A DNA stretch of 64,000 nt from Aurantiacibacter zhengii (GCF_003584125.1 NZ_QXFL01000001.1:186001-250000); one strand, 5' to 3'; positions 1-9,074 are shown, counted from the stretch's first letter. Numbers and translations: made by a program. Notes: generated by a model from the sequence alone, not told the origin.

Positions 1-1392
1 TCGGTATACTTCCCCGACCGCGTGGTTCCCATGCTACCCGAGGTGTTGTCCGCCGATGTCTGCTCACTGGGCGAGGGTAGGGACCGCGCCGCGATGGCCT
101 GCCACCTGACGATCGACGCCGAGGGCCGCGTAACCGACTGGCGCTTCACCCGCGCCTTGGTCCGCATCGAGCAGGTGATCGCTTACGAGGACGCGCAGGC
201 ACAAATCGACGAAGGCAATGCCACCGGCCCGATCAACGCGCTGTGGGCTTGCTGGAAAGCGCTCAACTCCGCCCGCGACGACCGCGATCCGCTGGACCTA
301 GATCTACCCGAACGCCGCGTGGAACTGGGAGAGGATGGCAAGATCAAGGGTATCAAGGTCCGCGAACGGCTGGATGCTCACCGGGTTGTCGAAGACTTCA
401 TGATCGCGGCCAATGTCGCAGCGGCCAAGGCGCTGGAAAGCAAGGCCAGTCCGGTAGTCTATCGTATCCACGAACCGCCCACGCGCGAAAAGCTGATCGC
501 GCTGCGCGAATATTTCGAATCCATCGGCAAGAACCTGGCGCTGGGGCAAGTCATCACGCCCGGCCTGTTCAACCGTATGATCAAAGATGTAGGCGACGAT
601 CCTGGCGAGAAGGCGCTCGTGATGGAAGCCGTGCTGCGCAGCCAGACGCAGGCCTATTATGGCCCGCAGAACGCCGGCCACTTCGGCCTCGCACTCGGCA
701 GCTATGCCCACTTCACCTCGCCCATCCGTCGCTATGCCGACCTGCTGGTCCACCGCGCGCTGGTGGACAGTTTCAAGCTGGAGCAGCCCAAGCCGAAGGG
801 GAACACGATCCCCGCACATTCGGGTCTCGCGGAAAAGGATCGGGCGGACCTTGGCAAGATCACCGACGCCATTTCGATCACCGAACGCCGCGCGATGGAA
901 GCGGAACGCGATACCGTGGACCGCTACGTTGCCGCGTGGCTTTCGGCCCGCGTGGGTGAGGTGTTCCAGACCCGCATCACCGGAGTTCAGAAGTTCGGCT
1001 TCTTCGCGACCATCGTAGGCATGGGCGGGGACGGTCTGGTGCCTGTATCGACGCTGGGCCGCGAATATTTCCACTACGACGAGGGAGCGCACAAGCTGAC
1101 CGGCGAGAACAGCGGCACCACCTACACCGTGGGTGATGTGCTGGATCTGCGGCTGGGCGAGGCTAATCCGCTTACCGGCGCATTGAAGTTCGAGGTTCCC
1201 GATGGCGACGGTGGCCAGAAGGTAGAACCGCGCGGAAGGCGTCCCGAGAAGAAATCGGACAAGGGCGGCCCCCGCAAGGGTGGGTCCCGCCAGAACAAGA
1301 CAGGCAAGGACAAGCAGGGGAAACACGCGGTCGGCAAGCGCGGCAGGCCCGGCAACATCCGTCACCAGGGGCGCGGCAAGAAAAAGAAATAA
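1..1392 (+). CDS. rnr: Ribonuclease R, C-terminal part (5' end outside window)
   Basis: Processive 3'-5' exoribonuclease of the RNase II/RNB superfamily that degrades structured RNA. The frame is open from base 1, so the N-terminal cold-shock domains and part of the RNB domain lie upstream of the window; the first ATG at 22 is internal. The RNB end is recognisable around bases 710-760 (SPIRRYADLLVHR). An S1 RNA-binding domain follows at about 945-1190 (VGEVFQTRITGVQKFGFFAT). The protein ends in a long Lys/Arg/Gly-rich tail (1200-1389), usual for RNase R and thought to help unwind and bind RNA. The family is clear. Rnr rather than RNase II is chosen because of the basic tail. Confidence 0.93.
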   Translation, partial: SVYFPDRVVPMLPEVLSADVCSLGEGRDRAAMACHLTIDAEGRVTDWRFTRALVRIEQVIAYEDAQAQIDEGNATGPINALWACWKALNSARDDRDPLDLDLPERRVELGEDGKIKGIKVRERLDAHRVVEDFMIAANVAAAKALESKASPVVYRIHEPPTREKLIALREYFESIGKNLALGQVITPGLFNRMIKDVGDDPGEKALVMEAVLRSQTQAYYGPQNAGHFGLALGSYAHFTSPIRRYADLLVHRALVDSFKLEQPKPKGNTIPAHSGLAEKDRADLGKITDAISITERRAMEAERDTVDRYVAAWLSARVGEVFQTRITGVQKFGFFATIVGMGGDGLVPVSTLGREYFHYDEGAHKLTGENSGTTYTVGDVLDLRLGEANPLTGALKFEVPDGDGGQKVEPRGRRPEKKSDKGGPRKGGSRQNKTGKDKQGKHAVGKRGRPGNIRHQGRGKKKK

Positions 1393-1440
1393 CGGAACGA
1401 CGCAGGGGGCGCGGTCATTGATCGGGCAAAGGAGACTTTC

Positions 1441-1956
1441 ATGCTCAAGCCCGGTTCTACCGCCCCCGACATCGACCTACCGCTCACCATCGATGCACGC
1501 TTCGTACTGTCGGACCAGACCCCCGACGCCTACACCATGCTGGTGTTCTATCGCGGGAAGCACTGCCCGATCTGCAAGCGATACCTGGAAGAACTGGGCG
1601 GACGCCTGGAGGATTTCACCAGTCGCGGTATCAACGTCTTCGCCATATCGATGGACAGCGAGGATCGCGCGATGGTGGTCGACAGTGAATGGAAAACCGG
1701 CAACCTGCCGCTTGTCCATTCCATGACCGAAGAACAGGCTCGCGAATGGGGCCTCTACATCAGCGAGAAGCGCGAAGGGAGCGAGGAACCGGACGTGTTC
1801 AGCGAGCCCGGCCTTTTCCTGCTCAAGCCCGACCGTTCGGTCTATCTCGCGATTACGCAGAACATGCCGATCACACGCCCGTCATTGGACGAGCTGGTCG
1901 AGGGCATCGATTTCCTGAGCGACAAGCATTATCCGACGCGCGGAACGAAGTCCTGA
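1441..1956 (+). CDS. Peroxiredoxin-like AhpC/TSA family protein
   Basis: 171-residue thioredoxin-fold protein of the redoxin/AhpC-TSA type, probably a thiol peroxidase or disulfide reductase of the cytoplasm. After a short lead (PGSTAPDIDLPL) comes an exposed CPIC motif (Cys42 and Cys45 in HCPICKRY). This CxxC arrangement is more like bacterioferritin-comigratory or thioredoxin-like relatives than a classic 2-Cys Prx with its PxxxTxxC motif. No signal peptide is seen. The ATG at 1441 has a good ribosome site (GGAG at 1431-1434). It stands 48 bases after rnr and converges on the uspA-type gene. The exact substrate cannot be told from sequence. Confidence 0.8.
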   Translation: MLKPGSTAPDIDLPLTIDARFVLSDQTPDAYTMLVFYRGKHCPICKRYLEELGGRLEDFTSRGINVFAISMDSEDRAMVVDSEWKTGNLPLVHSMTEEQAREWGLYISEKREGSEEPDVFSEPGLFLLKPDRSVYLAITQNMPITRPSLDELVEGIDFLSDKHYPTRGTKS

Positions 1957-1979
1957 ACCTTTAGGAAGGTTCTCACACA

Positions 1980-2432
1980 TCAGGATAGCGCGTCGATTTC
2001 CTCGTTCGAAAGGCTGCCCGGCACGATGAAAAGTGGGCAGTGCAGCTTGCCGACGTTGGTGGAAAAATGGGTCACCAGCGGGCCCGGCGCGCCTTCTGCA
2101 GCCGCGCCCAGCACCAAGGCCGCCACTTCCGTATGCTCTTTCAGGTATTCCGCCACCACCGTCTTGGCATCGCCGATGCGCACGGCGATCTGCGGCATCT
2201 TGCCCGATTCAAACATCAGTTCACCCGCAGCCGAATTCGCGAGGACTTCCGCCCGATCGTGCGCCTCCGCCTCGATGGTCGCCTGCACCCCGCCGAAGGC
2301 ATTGAAGGACTGGCGCGGAACCAGCGCCAGCAGGTGGACAACGCCGCCGGTCCTTGCCGCGCGGCGCGCCGCGAAGCGAAGCGCCGTGCGCGCTTCCTCG
2401 GTCTCGTCGACAATGGTGAGATAGACGCGCAT
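1980..2432 (-). CDS. Universal stress protein (UspA family)
   Basis: 150-residue single-domain Usp protein (Rossmann-like alpha/beta fold), cytoplasmic and usually dimeric, linked in other bacteria to stress survival. It begins [19 protein letters not shown] and ends with a glycine-bearing ATP-loop-like stretch ([20 protein letters not shown]) and the strand CPLFIVPG, the normal Usp order. A much longer open frame runs upstream over the complementary strand of pdhC; the ATG at 2432 is chosen because homology begins there. It is divergent from pdhC. The glycine loop is not the perfect GxxGxxxxxxxxxG(S/T) form, so ATP binding is uncertain. Confidence 0.82.
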   Translation of the reverse strand: MRVYLTIVDETEEARTALRFAARRAARTGGVVHLLALVPRQSFNAFGGVQATIEAEAHDRAEVLANSAAGELMFESGKMPQIAVRIGDAKTVVAEYLKEHTEVAALVLGAAAEGAPGPLVTHFSTNVGKLHCPLFIVPGSLSNEEIDALS

Positions 2433-2499
2433 TTTTTGTTCTCCCGCTCGCGCGGTATCACGCGAAAGCGCGATTTCCGCAAGATGCCTTGCCCCGCGC

Positions 2500-2512
2500 G
2501 GCCAAATTGGCC
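2500..2512. repeat. 13-bp palindrome ahead of pdhC
   Basis: GGCCAAATTGGCC is a perfect inverted repeat with 6-bp arms and one central base, in the 127-bp divergent region between the uspA-type gene and pdhC. It could be an operator for either gene; no regulator can be assigned. Confidence 0.3.
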
Positions 2513-2559
2513 AGAGAGCAGGCAAGCAAACCAACGAATTGACGGAGCCTGTCGCCCCT

Positions 2560-3894
2560 ATGCCGATTGCCATCCAGATGCCCGCCCTTTCGCCGACCAT
2601 GGAGGAAGGCACGCTTGCCAAATGGCTCGTGAAAGTGGGTGACAAGGTCTCCTCTGGCGACATCATGGCCGAGATCGAGACCGACAAGGCCACGATGGAA
2701 TTCGAAGCGGTGGACGAGGGTACCATCGCCCATATCCAGGTTGAGGAAGGCACCGAGGGTGTGAAGGTCGGCACCGTCATCGCTACCCTGGCAGAGGAAG
2801 GCGAGGATGTGGGCGAGGTCGAGCCGGTGGATGGCGGCAGCGCTGCCCCCGCTCCAGCGGCGAAGGAAGAAAAACCCGCACCGGAAGCGCCCGCCGAGCC
2901 GGCCAAGGCCAAACCTCGCGAAAATGCCGAGCCCGCCCGCGCTCCGGTGAGCGACGATGTCGAAGCCGGGCCAGCACCCACAAAGGATGGCGAGCGCATT
3001 CTTGCCTCCCCGCTCGCGCGCAGGATTGCCGAGCAGAAGGGCCTCGACCTGACAACCATTAAGGGCTCCGGCCCGAACGGCCGTATCGTGAAGGCTGACG
3101 TGGAAAATGCGAAGCCGGAGGCAGCCGCGCCCGCGTCCACCGCGACAGAGAAGGAAATGGCTCCGGCTGTCGAGCAGAAGCCAGCCAAGGCGCAGGATTA
3201 CGGCATCCCGCACGAGGTCGAGAAGCTTTCCTCGATGCGTAAGACCATCGCGCGCCGCCTGACCGAGAGCAAGCAGCAAGTCCCGCATATCTACCTGACA
3301 GTGGACATCCGCCTCGATGCGTTGCTGAAACTGCGCGGCGAGCTGAACAAGGCGCTGGAGCCGCAGGAGATAAAGCTGTCGGTGAACGACATGCTTATCA
3401 AGGCGCTGGCGAAATCACTGGAGCAGGTGCCAGCCTGCAACGTGCAGTTCGCTGGCGATACCATGCTGAAATTCAGCCGCGCCGATATCTCCGTCGCCGT
3501 GTCGATCCCCAACGGCCTTATCACTCCGATCGTGAAGGATGCAGGGTCCAAGGCGATGAGCAAGATTAGCACCGAAATGAAGGATCTCGCCACACGCGCC
3601 AAGGACGGCAAACTGGCACCGGAAGAGTTTCAGGGTGGCACCGCCAGCCTTTCCAACATGGGCATGTTCGGCATCAAGCAGTTCGAAGCCGTCATCAACC
3701 CGCCCCAGGCCATGATCATGGCTATCGGCGCGGGTGAAAAGCGGCCCTATGTTATCGACGACAGCCTGCAGGTCGCCACGGTAATGAGCGCCACCGGCAG
3801 CTTCGATCACCGCGCGATCGACGGCGCCGATGGCGCGCAGTTGATGAAAGTGTTCAAGGAACTGGTCGAATCGCCACTGGGTCTGGTGGCCTGA
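2560..3894 (+). CDS. pdhC: Pyruvate dehydrogenase complex E2, dihydrolipoyl acetyltransferase
   Basis: 444-residue core enzyme of the pyruvate dehydrogenase complex; transfers the acetyl group from lipoyl-lysine to CoA. Domain order: one lipoyl domain at residues 1-80 with the lipoyl lysine in ETDKATMEF (Lys43); an Ala/Pro/Glu-rich flexible linker at about 85-150; a peripheral-subunit binding domain at about 152-190 ([16 protein letters not shown]); and the catalytic chloramphenicol-acetyltransferase-like domain to the end, with the active-site motif [13 protein letters not shown]. An in-frame TTG at 2539 would add seven residues, but the family begins [13 protein letters not shown], so ATG 2560 is preferred. 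E3 (lpdA) lies downstream at 5111; E1 genes are not in the window, though lipA at 27399 makes the cofactor. Confidence 0.96.
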   Translation: MPIAIQMPALSPTMEEGTLAKWLVKVGDKVSSGDIMAEIETDKATMEFEAVDEGTIAHIQVEEGTEGVKVGTVIATLAEEGEDVGEVEPVDGGSAAPAPAAKEEKPAPEAPAEPAKAKPRENAEPARAPVSDDVEAGPAPTKDGERILASPLARRIAEQKGLDLTTIKGSGPNGRIVKADVENAKPEAAAPASTATEKEMAPAVEQKPAKAQDYGIPHEVEKLSSMRKTIARRLTESKQQVPHIYLTVDIRLDALLKLRGELNKALEPQEIKLSVNDMLIKALAKSLEQVPACNVQFAGDTMLKFSRADISVAVSIPNGLITPIVKDAGSKAMSKISTEMKDLATRAKDGKLAPEEFQGGTASLSNMGMFGIKQFEAVINPPQAMIMAIGAGEKRPYVIDDSLQVATVMSATGSFDHRAIDGADGAQLMKVFKELVESPLGLVA

Positions 3895-3897
3895 CCG

Positions 3898-4440
3898 TTG
3901 GCAAGGTTGCACGTATCAGCGATCGTCGTCCTGTGCCTCGGCACCATGCTGGCAGCTTGCAGCGCTGCCGAAGAGGATGTGGTCGACAGCGAACCAACAG
4001 AGCCTTCGACCGAAAGCGTTGCAACGGCAGAGCCTTCTCCGCTTCCTCCCGCCGGTGAACCAGTGAGCGCTGCGATCTTCGGGACGTGGAATGCCACGTC
4101 CGCCAGGCTCAGCTATCCGCAAGGCGGCGCGCAGGCCTACGGCGATAAGCAGCTATCCGCGCTGGAACAGCTGTCGCTGACGATCGACCGGGGCGCTGCC
4201 CGCTGGCAAGGCGCCGCGCTGGAAGGCGATTTGTCTGCATATTCCAGTTTCACCGAAACGTGCGAGCAGCCGGAACCTGACGCAGCGCCGTCGGGCGATG
4301 AACTGGTGTTGCTCTGCGAGGGGGGCGAGTCTTTCGGCCCGGGATCAGCCGAGGCGCCCAACATCGAGTTCGACGGCGATGATGCTTTCACCATCCGCTG
4401 GTTCGACGGGGTCGAACTGGATATGCGGCGCGCCCGGTGA
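3898..4440 (+). CDS. Small secreted lipoprotein, unknown function
   Basis: 180 residues beginning with a signal peptide and lipobox (MLAAC, Cys near residue 21), then an acidic Ser/Thr/Pro/Glu-rich linker and a compact domain that starts near AAIFGTWNATSARLSYP. It is therefore a probable outer-membrane or periplasmic lipoprotein. The start is a TTG at 3898, three bases after the pdhC stop; the in-frame TTG at 3907 is also possible, but the first ATG lies inside the signal peptide and would destroy it. It overlaps the next gene at a TGATG junction, so it is co-transcribed with pdhC and the thioesterase. No family is recognised. Confidence 0.72.
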   Translation: MARLHVSAIVVLCLGTMLAACSAAEEDVVDSEPTEPSTESVATAEPSPLPPAGEPVSAAIFGTWNATSARLSYPQGGAQAYGDKQLSALEQLSLTIDRGAARWQGAALEGDLSAYSSFTETCEQPEPDAAPSGDELVLLCEGGESFGPGSAEAPNIEFDGDDAFTIRWFDGVELDMRRAR

Positions 4441-4805
4441 TGGAGCGCAACCCCGCCATGCGCGTCACCGCAATGCCCGCCGATGCCAATGTCTACGGCG
4501 ACATCTTCGGTGGCTGGCTGATGAGCCTGATGGATTCGGGCGCGGGCCTCGTGGCAGCACGGCGGGCGAAGGGCAGGGCGGTCACCATCGCCATGGACGG
4601 GATGGAGTTTCACAAGCCGGTCAAGGTGGGTGACGAAGTTTCTGTCTATGCGGAAATAACCCGGGTTGGCCGCACGAGCATGGCGATAGATACACAGGCA
4701 TGGCGGCGCGACAGGCACTCGGAGGATGAGGAGCTTGTCACCTCTGCCACCTTCACCTTTGTCGCCGTGGATAACCACGGAAAGCCCCGTGCGGTGGGTG
4801 ACTGA
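4440..4805 (+). CDS. Acyl-CoA thioesterase, YciA-like hotdog fold
   Basis: 121-residue hotdog-fold thioesterase that hydrolyses acyl-CoA to the free acid and CoA. The family signature is clear: an N-terminal PADANVYGDIFGGWLMSLMD segment with the catalytic Asp at the start of the hotdog helix, then VTIAMDGMEFHKPVKVGDEV and SMAIDTQAW. The ATG at 4440 overlaps the lipoprotein stop (TGATG); a GTG at 4437 is an equal alternative. The following membrane protein starts in its stop codon. A role in balancing acyl-CoA around pyruvate dehydrogenase is inference from position only. Confidence 0.88.
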   Translation: MERNPAMRVTAMPADANVYGDIFGGWLMSLMDSGAGLVAARRAKGRAVTIAMDGMEFHKPVKVGDEVSVYAEITRVGRTSMAIDTQAWRRDRHSEDEELVTSATFTFVAVDNHGKPRAVGD

Positions 4806-5110
4806 TGTTCGGTCTGTTCGATCAGAGGACCATCGAATACTTCGGTTCGCGGCACGCCGCGCTCGGCCTTGTCCTGTTCTGGCTAGGACTGCCGGCGTTG
4901 ATCGGCGGCACTTTTCTTTTCTTCGACGTGGATGAGATCCCCCGCGCAGCGAGCGCAGCGGTGGCAATATGGGGTGCCATCGCGCTTTCCCTCGGCATCC
5001 CGATGCGGCGCCACGAGCCGCCTGCCGTCCTCTATCGCTTCGCCCAGCTATGGGCCATCGTTCCGTGCGCGCTTGCGACCCTTTCAATCTTTGCCAAGTG
5101 GACAAGTTAA
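4805..5110 (+). CDS. Small integral membrane protein
   Basis: 101 residues with three hydrophobic segments (about 18-42, 50-66 and 78-96), so probably a three-helix inner-membrane protein; no signal peptidase site is seen. It starts inside the stop of the thioesterase (TGATG) and ends directly before the lpdA ATG, which places it in the pdhC-lpdA transcription unit. No domain is recognised and no function is proposed. Confidence 0.72.
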   Translation: MFGLFDQRTIEYFGSRHAALGLVLFWLGLPALIGGTFLFFDVDEIPRAASAAVAIWGAIALSLGIPMRRHEPPAVLYRFAQLWAIVPCALATLSIFAKWTS

Positions 5111-6526
5111 ATGGCTGAAAACTCATACGATGTTATCGTTCTCGGTTCCGGGCCCGGCGGCTATGTCGCGGCGATCCGCTGCGCGCAGCTGGGCCTCAAG
5201 ACCGCTATCGTGGAGCGCGAGAACCTGGGTGGTATCTGCCTCAACTGGGGCTGCATCCCGACCAAGGCGCTGCTGCGCTCGGCTGAGATCCTGCACTACG
5301 CCCAGCATGCCAAGGACTATGGCCTCAAAATCGCAGGCGAGATCGAGGCCGACCTCGAGGCCGTGGTGAAGCGCAGCCGCGGCGTTGCCAAGCAGCTGAA
5401 CCAGGGCGTGACGCACCTGATGAAGAAGAACAAGATCACCGTCCACATGGGGGAGGGCACGCTGACCGGCCCGACTTCGCTCACGGTGAAAGGCGAGAAG
5501 GGCGAAGAGAAGCTCACCGCCAAGCACGTGATCGTCGCCACCGGTGCGCGTGCGCGCGACCTGCCGTTTGCCAAGGCCGATGGAGAGCGCATCTGGACCT
5601 ATCGCCACGCCATGACGCCCAAGGAAATGCCGAAGAAGCTGCTGGTCATCGGTAGCGGCGCGATCGGTATCGAGTTCGCCAGCTTCTACAACGATATGGG
5701 CGCCGATGTTACCGTGGTCGAGATGCTAGACCGGATCGTGCCGGTGGAAGATGCCGAAGTATCCGCGTTCTTGGAAAAGAGCCTCTCCAAGCAGGGAATG
5801 ACGATCATGACCGGCGCTGGTGTCGAGGACATCAAGACCGACGGGAAGGGCGTGAAAGCCAAGATCAAGGGCAAGGACGGCAAGGTTGCCGACCACGAGT
5901 TCTCGCACTGCATCGTCGCCATTGGCATCATGCCGAATACCGAGAATGTCGGGCTCGACAAGCTGGCAGAAATGGATCGCGGCTTCATCCAGATCGACGA
6001 CTATGGCCGCACGAAGTCCAAGGGCCTTTGGGCCATCGGTGACTGCACGCCAGGGCCGTGGCTGGCGCACAAGGCGAGCCATGAGGGCGTGACCACGGCA
6101 GAGGCCATCGCGCAGGAACTGGGCAACAAGGACGTGCACCCGCACCCGCTCAACCGCGATGCCATTCCCGGTTGTACCTACTGTCACCCGCAAATCGCCT
6201 CTGTCGGCCTTACGGAGGCCAAGGCGAAGGAAGCGGGCCACGAGGTGAAAGTCGGCATGTTCCCCTTCATCGGCAACGGCAAGGCCATCGCGCTCGGAGA
6301 AGCGGAGGGGTTCACCAAGACGGTGTTCGATGCCAAGACCGGCGAGCTTCTGGGCGCGCACATGGTAGGCGCGGAAGTGACCGAAATGATCCAGGGTTAC
6401 GTCGTGGGCAAGACGCTGGAAACGACCGAGGCCGAACTAATGCAAACGGTATTCCCGCACCCCACGATCTCTGAGTCGATGCACGAAAGCGTGCTGGCGG
6501 CCTACGGCCGCGCGATCCATATCTAG
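5111..6526 (+). CDS. lpdA: Dihydrolipoyl dehydrogenase (E3)
   Basis: 471-residue FAD/NAD-linked disulfide oxidoreductase that reoxidises dihydrolipoyl groups of 2-oxoacid dehydrogenases. Visible in order: FAD-binding GSGPGGYVAAIR (about 12-23); redox pair GGICLNWGCIPTK (Cys43 and Cys48); NAD-binding GSGAIGIEFASFY at about 180; FAD contact AIGDCTPGPWLAHKA; and the C-terminal dimer-interface motif HPTISESMHE that supplies the catalytic His-Glu to the partner. Length is typical. It closes the pdhC cluster and probably serves pyruvate and 2-oxoglutarate dehydrogenases. Confidence 0.97.
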   Translation: MAENSYDVIVLGSGPGGYVAAIRCAQLGLKTAIVERENLGGICLNWGCIPTKALLRSAEILHYAQHAKDYGLKIAGEIEADLEAVVKRSRGVAKQLNQGVTHLMKKNKITVHMGEGTLTGPTSLTVKGEKGEEKLTAKHVIVATGARARDLPFAKADGERIWTYRHAMTPKEMPKKLLVIGSGAIGIEFASFYNDMGADVTVVEMLDRIVPVEDAEVSAFLEKSLSKQGMTIMTGAGVEDIKTDGKGVKAKIKGKDGKVADHEFSHCIVAIGIMPNTENVGLDKLAEMDRGFIQIDDYGRTKSKGLWAIGDCTPGPWLAHKASHEGVTTAEAIAQELGNKDVHPHPLNRDAIPGCTYCHPQIASVGLTEAKAKEAGHEVKVGMFPFIGNGKAIALGEAEGFTKTVFDAKTGELLGAHMVGAEVTEMIQGYVVGKTLETTEAELMQTVFPHPTISESMHESVLAAYGRAIHI

Positions 6527-6609
6527 GGCGAAAACAGCGACGAACGGTTGGTCGCAAATACCGGAAAACATTCACCTCTTGCGCGTTTTAAGGGCGAGAG
6601 GTGAATGTG

Positions 6610-6729
6610 ATGGAATACGAGATTTCTGATCAACCGCAGGAAGGCTGTCGCCCCGAACGCGTCGCTATCGACGGGGTGTCCCCCGAACGTCGCGACATGC
6701 CGCTGCAAGACGACGAGCAAATGTCCTAG
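6610..6729 (+). CDS. Possible 39-residue protein next to tRNA-Ser
   Basis: A short open frame beginning MEYEISDQPQEG and ending DDEQMS, acidic and without hydrophobic stretch. The ATG at 6610 has a fair ribosome site (GAGAGG at about 6596-6601). Overlapping GTG codons at 6601 and 6607 are alternative starts. It ends nine bases before the 3' end of the tRNA-Ser gene on the opposite strand. No family is recognised. It could be a real small protein, a gene remnant beside a tRNA, or chance. Confidence 0.25.
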   Translation: MEYEISDQPQEGCRPERVAIDGVSPERRDMPLQDDEQMS

Positions 6730-6737
6730 TGCCTCGC

Positions 6738-6827
6738 TGGCGGACAGGGTGGGATTCGAACCCACGAAGGGCTTGCACCCTTGCCGGTTTTCAAGACCGG
6801 TGCATTCAACCGCTCTGCCACCTGTCC
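6738..6827 (-). tRNA. tRNA-Ser (anticodon UGA)
   Basis: Minus-strand cloverleaf with 7-bp acceptor GGACAGG/CCTGTCC, D arm with GGCAGAGCGGTTGAA, anticodon arm whose loop CTTGAAA gives UGA, a long variable arm as in class II tRNAs, T arm GGGTTCGAATCCC, discriminator G, and an encoded CCA at 6738-6740. Length is 90 with CCA. Confidence 0.97.
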
Positions 6828-6997
6828 GCGCGGAGCAGGCGCTGGCTAACGGCAAGTCGCGCCGTTGTCACCCATCAAAATCGCCAGATGCCCCTGGGGG
6901 TGGCTGAGGGTGATAGCGGGCGCGCGCGAGCGGCAATTCGTCGCAAATGGACAAACAGGGATTCACACGGGCAGGTCGGTGGGGTAGGCTGTGTCCC

Positions 6998-8029
6998 ATG
7001 CTCCTGAAATCCCTGCGCCACATCGGCGCTTTCGCCGCCATCCTAGCCGCCTCGACCGCTCCCGCCAGGGCGCAGAGCGAGACTTTTGACCAATATCTCG
7101 ACATCGTGGCCCAGCACGCTCGGGCCGAGGGCGTGCGCCAGTCCACCATCGATGCGGTGTTCACCGGCCTGGAGCCTAACAACAGGGTACTGGCATTGGA
7201 TCGCGAGAACGTATCTTCCAGCGGGTCTGGCACCAGCACCGGCTTTCCCTCCATGGCCGGCTATCTCGCCCGCCATAATACGGCTTCACGGATCAACGGC
7301 GGAGTGCGCAAGCTTTCCGAGGTGCGTTCGCTCGGTAACGAGGTGGAGCGCCAGTATGGCGTCCCGGCCGAAATCGTCGTTTCAATCTGGGGTCATGAGA
7401 CAGCCTATGGTGCCGTGATGGGCAGTTTCGATCTGCCGCGCTCACTCGCAACGCTGGCGTGGGAAGGTCGTCGCCGCGAACTGTTCGAGCGCGAACTGAT
7501 CGATGTTCTCAAAATGGTGGACCAGGGCGTACCGCGCTCTCGCCTTGTCGGAAGCTGGGCCGGAGCATTCGGCAACGGGCAGTTCCTCCCAAGCGTCTAT
7601 CTGCGGCTCGCAAAGGACGGGGATGGTGACGGTGATCGCGATCTGTGGAACTCCGACGCGGACACCATGCATTCGATTGCGAACTATTTCCGCGATGCGG
7701 GGTGGCGCACGGGAGAACCGTGGGCCGTACGCGCCTACGTGCCCAATTCGGCCGACCGCAGCGGTCTCGAGAACCGCGTGAATTCCCCGGTTTGTCCGCG
7801 TGTGCATGAACGCCACAGTCGCTGGCTGACCGTTCGCGAATGGCGCGAAAGGGGCATTGAGCCCCGCGCTCCCATTAGTGATGACGTGATGGCTGCACTC
7901 TTCGAACCGGACGGTCCGGCAGAACCTGGCTACCTCTTAACCCAGAATTATAGGGTTATCCTCGAATATAACTGCTCGAATTACTACGCGATGAGTGTGG
8001 GATTGCTTGCAGATGAGATCAGTAGATAA
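6998..8029 (+). CDS. Lytic murein transglycosylase (MltB-like, SLT_2)
   Basis: 343-residue periplasmic enzyme that cleaves the MurNAc-GlcNAc bond to give 1,6-anhydro ends. ATG 6998 gives a proper signal peptide (MLLKSLRHIGAFAAI...ARAQ); a longer start at 6947 puts 17 polar residues in front of it and is rejected. No lipobox is present, so the product is soluble periplasmic. The catalytic Glu is in SIWGHETAYGAVMGSFD, followed by SWAGAFGNGQFLPS and the MltB-type Asp-rich loop GDGDGDRDLWNSDADT. A C-terminal region with paired cysteines follows. The last 17 bases overlap the next gene, an RlpA/SPOR protein, so the two wall-acting proteins are probably co-made. Confidence 0.92.
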   Translation: MLLKSLRHIGAFAAILAASTAPARAQSETFDQYLDIVAQHARAEGVRQSTIDAVFTGLEPNNRVLALDRENVSSSGSGTSTGFPSMAGYLARHNTASRINGGVRKLSEVRSLGNEVERQYGVPAEIVVSIWGHETAYGAVMGSFDLPRSLATLAWEGRRRELFERELIDVLKMVDQGVPRSRLVGSWAGAFGNGQFLPSVYLRLAKDGDGDGDRDLWNSDADTMHSIANYFRDAGWRTGEPWAVRAYVPNSADRSGLENRVNSPVCPRVHERHSRWLTVREWRERGIEPRAPISDDVMAALFEPDGPAEPGYLLTQNYRVILEYNCSNYYAMSVGLLADEISR

Positions 8030-9074
8030 CCCCAAGACCCGGTTCCACGCGTGTGCGCTGGTAACCATTTTTGTTGCCGCTGGCCTCGCTGGCTGCGGGG
8101 CTTCGTATCAAGAAAACATTGCGCCGGTTTCGGCCCTGCCGGACTATGGTCCGCAGGCGGATTACCCTATCCTGATAGGTGACCCGTACCAGGTGGCAGG
8201 CACGACCTACACGCCGGCGGATGTGCTTAATTATGACGAGGTGGGCTACCTCGCATTGGACGCGGATACGATGGGCTATTCCGGTGCCCACCATACGTTG
8301 CCCGTACCCAGCTATGTCGAGATTACGTCGCTAGAGACTGGTCGTACCGTTCTCGTCCGCCTCGAGCGGCGCGGTCCGATGACGACGAACCACATTGTCG
8401 CGCTTTCTCCCGCTGCCATGGCCCAACTGGGTGGAAACGTGGAAACACCGGTGCGGGTGCGCCGGGTCAACCCGCCGGAGGAGCAACGCGCCATACTTCG
8501 CCGCGGCGACGCCGCGCCCTTGCGCATGGATACGCCGTCTTCCCTGGTCACCGTGCTGCAGCGTCGTTTGCCGGAGAGCGGATCGGTGTCTCTTGCAACA
8601 AGCGCAGAGACACCGCGCGCGCTGGAAACGGTAGATCTGGCTGCGTCCTCCGCAGTACCCGCAGCGGATACGCCGCCGGTCGAGTTTGCCGAGGCAACAC
8701 CGGCGCTTCCGGTTGTGGAACCGCTTGAGCCTAAAGAGGAACAACCAGCCAGCCATCCAGCTCCAGAACCTGACGAACAGACCTTGGCCAGCGTCGAGGC
8801 AATTCAAGAGGAGGTCGAAGCAGAACCGGCTTCGCCGCCCGCAGAGGTTGCCACTCCTGCGATAGAGCAGGGCTTTGTGGTGCAGGCCGCCGCTTTCTCC
8901 AACCCGGACAATGCGCGCCGGGCAGCCAATGTGCTGGGTGGGAATGTCACGCAGTCGGGCGAGTACTACCGCGTCCGTACCGGTCCCTTCGCCACCCGTG
9001 GAGAAGCCGAGGCCTCGCTCGCCAACGTGCGGCGGGCGGGCTATAGCGATGCGCGAATCCTGACCAGCGGCTGA
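8013..9074 (+). CDS. RlpA-like lipoprotein with C-terminal SPOR domain
   Basis: 353 residues: signal peptide with lipobox (GLAGC, Cys near 28), a double-psi beta-barrel RlpA-like region at about 60-165, a long Pro/Glu-rich linker at about 185-280, and a SPOR domain at about 285-353 (FVVQAAAFSNPDNARRAANVL) that binds denuded glycan at division sites. RlpA proteins are septal lytic transglycosylases or glycan-binding proteins. Here the usual ASWYG active-site stretch reads VGYLALDADTMGYSG, so catalytic activity is doubtful. ATG 8013 lies inside the preceding transglycosylase gene; a GTG at 7995 is the alternative start. Confidence 0.85.
   Translation: MRSVDNPKTRFHACALVTIFVAAGLAGCGASYQENIAPVSALPDYGPQADYPILIGDPYQVAGTTYTPADVLNYDEVGYLALDADTMGYSGAHHTLPVPSYVEITSLETGRTVLVRLERRGPMTTNHIVALSPAAMAQLGGNVETPVRVRRVNPPEEQRAILRRGDAAPLRMDTPSSLVTVLQRRLPESGSVSLATSAETPRALETVDLAASSAVPAADTPPVEFAEATPALPVVEPLEPKEEQPASHPAPEPDEQTLASVEAIQEEVEAEPASPPAEVATPAIEQGFVVQAAAFSNPDNARRAANVLGGNVTQSGEYYRVRTGPFATRGEAEASLANVRRAGYSDARILTSG

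Noticed and set aside
1394-1420. GGAAC near the peroxiredoxin gene as an EcfG promoter
   Set aside because: The matching downstream element is GTC at spacing 15, outside the accepted pattern.
2433-3188. Long minus-strand frame continuing upstream of the uspA-type gene across pdhC
   Set aside because: It is the complement of the pdhC linker region (Ala/Pro-rich codons give a mirrored open frame); Usp homology begins only at 2432.
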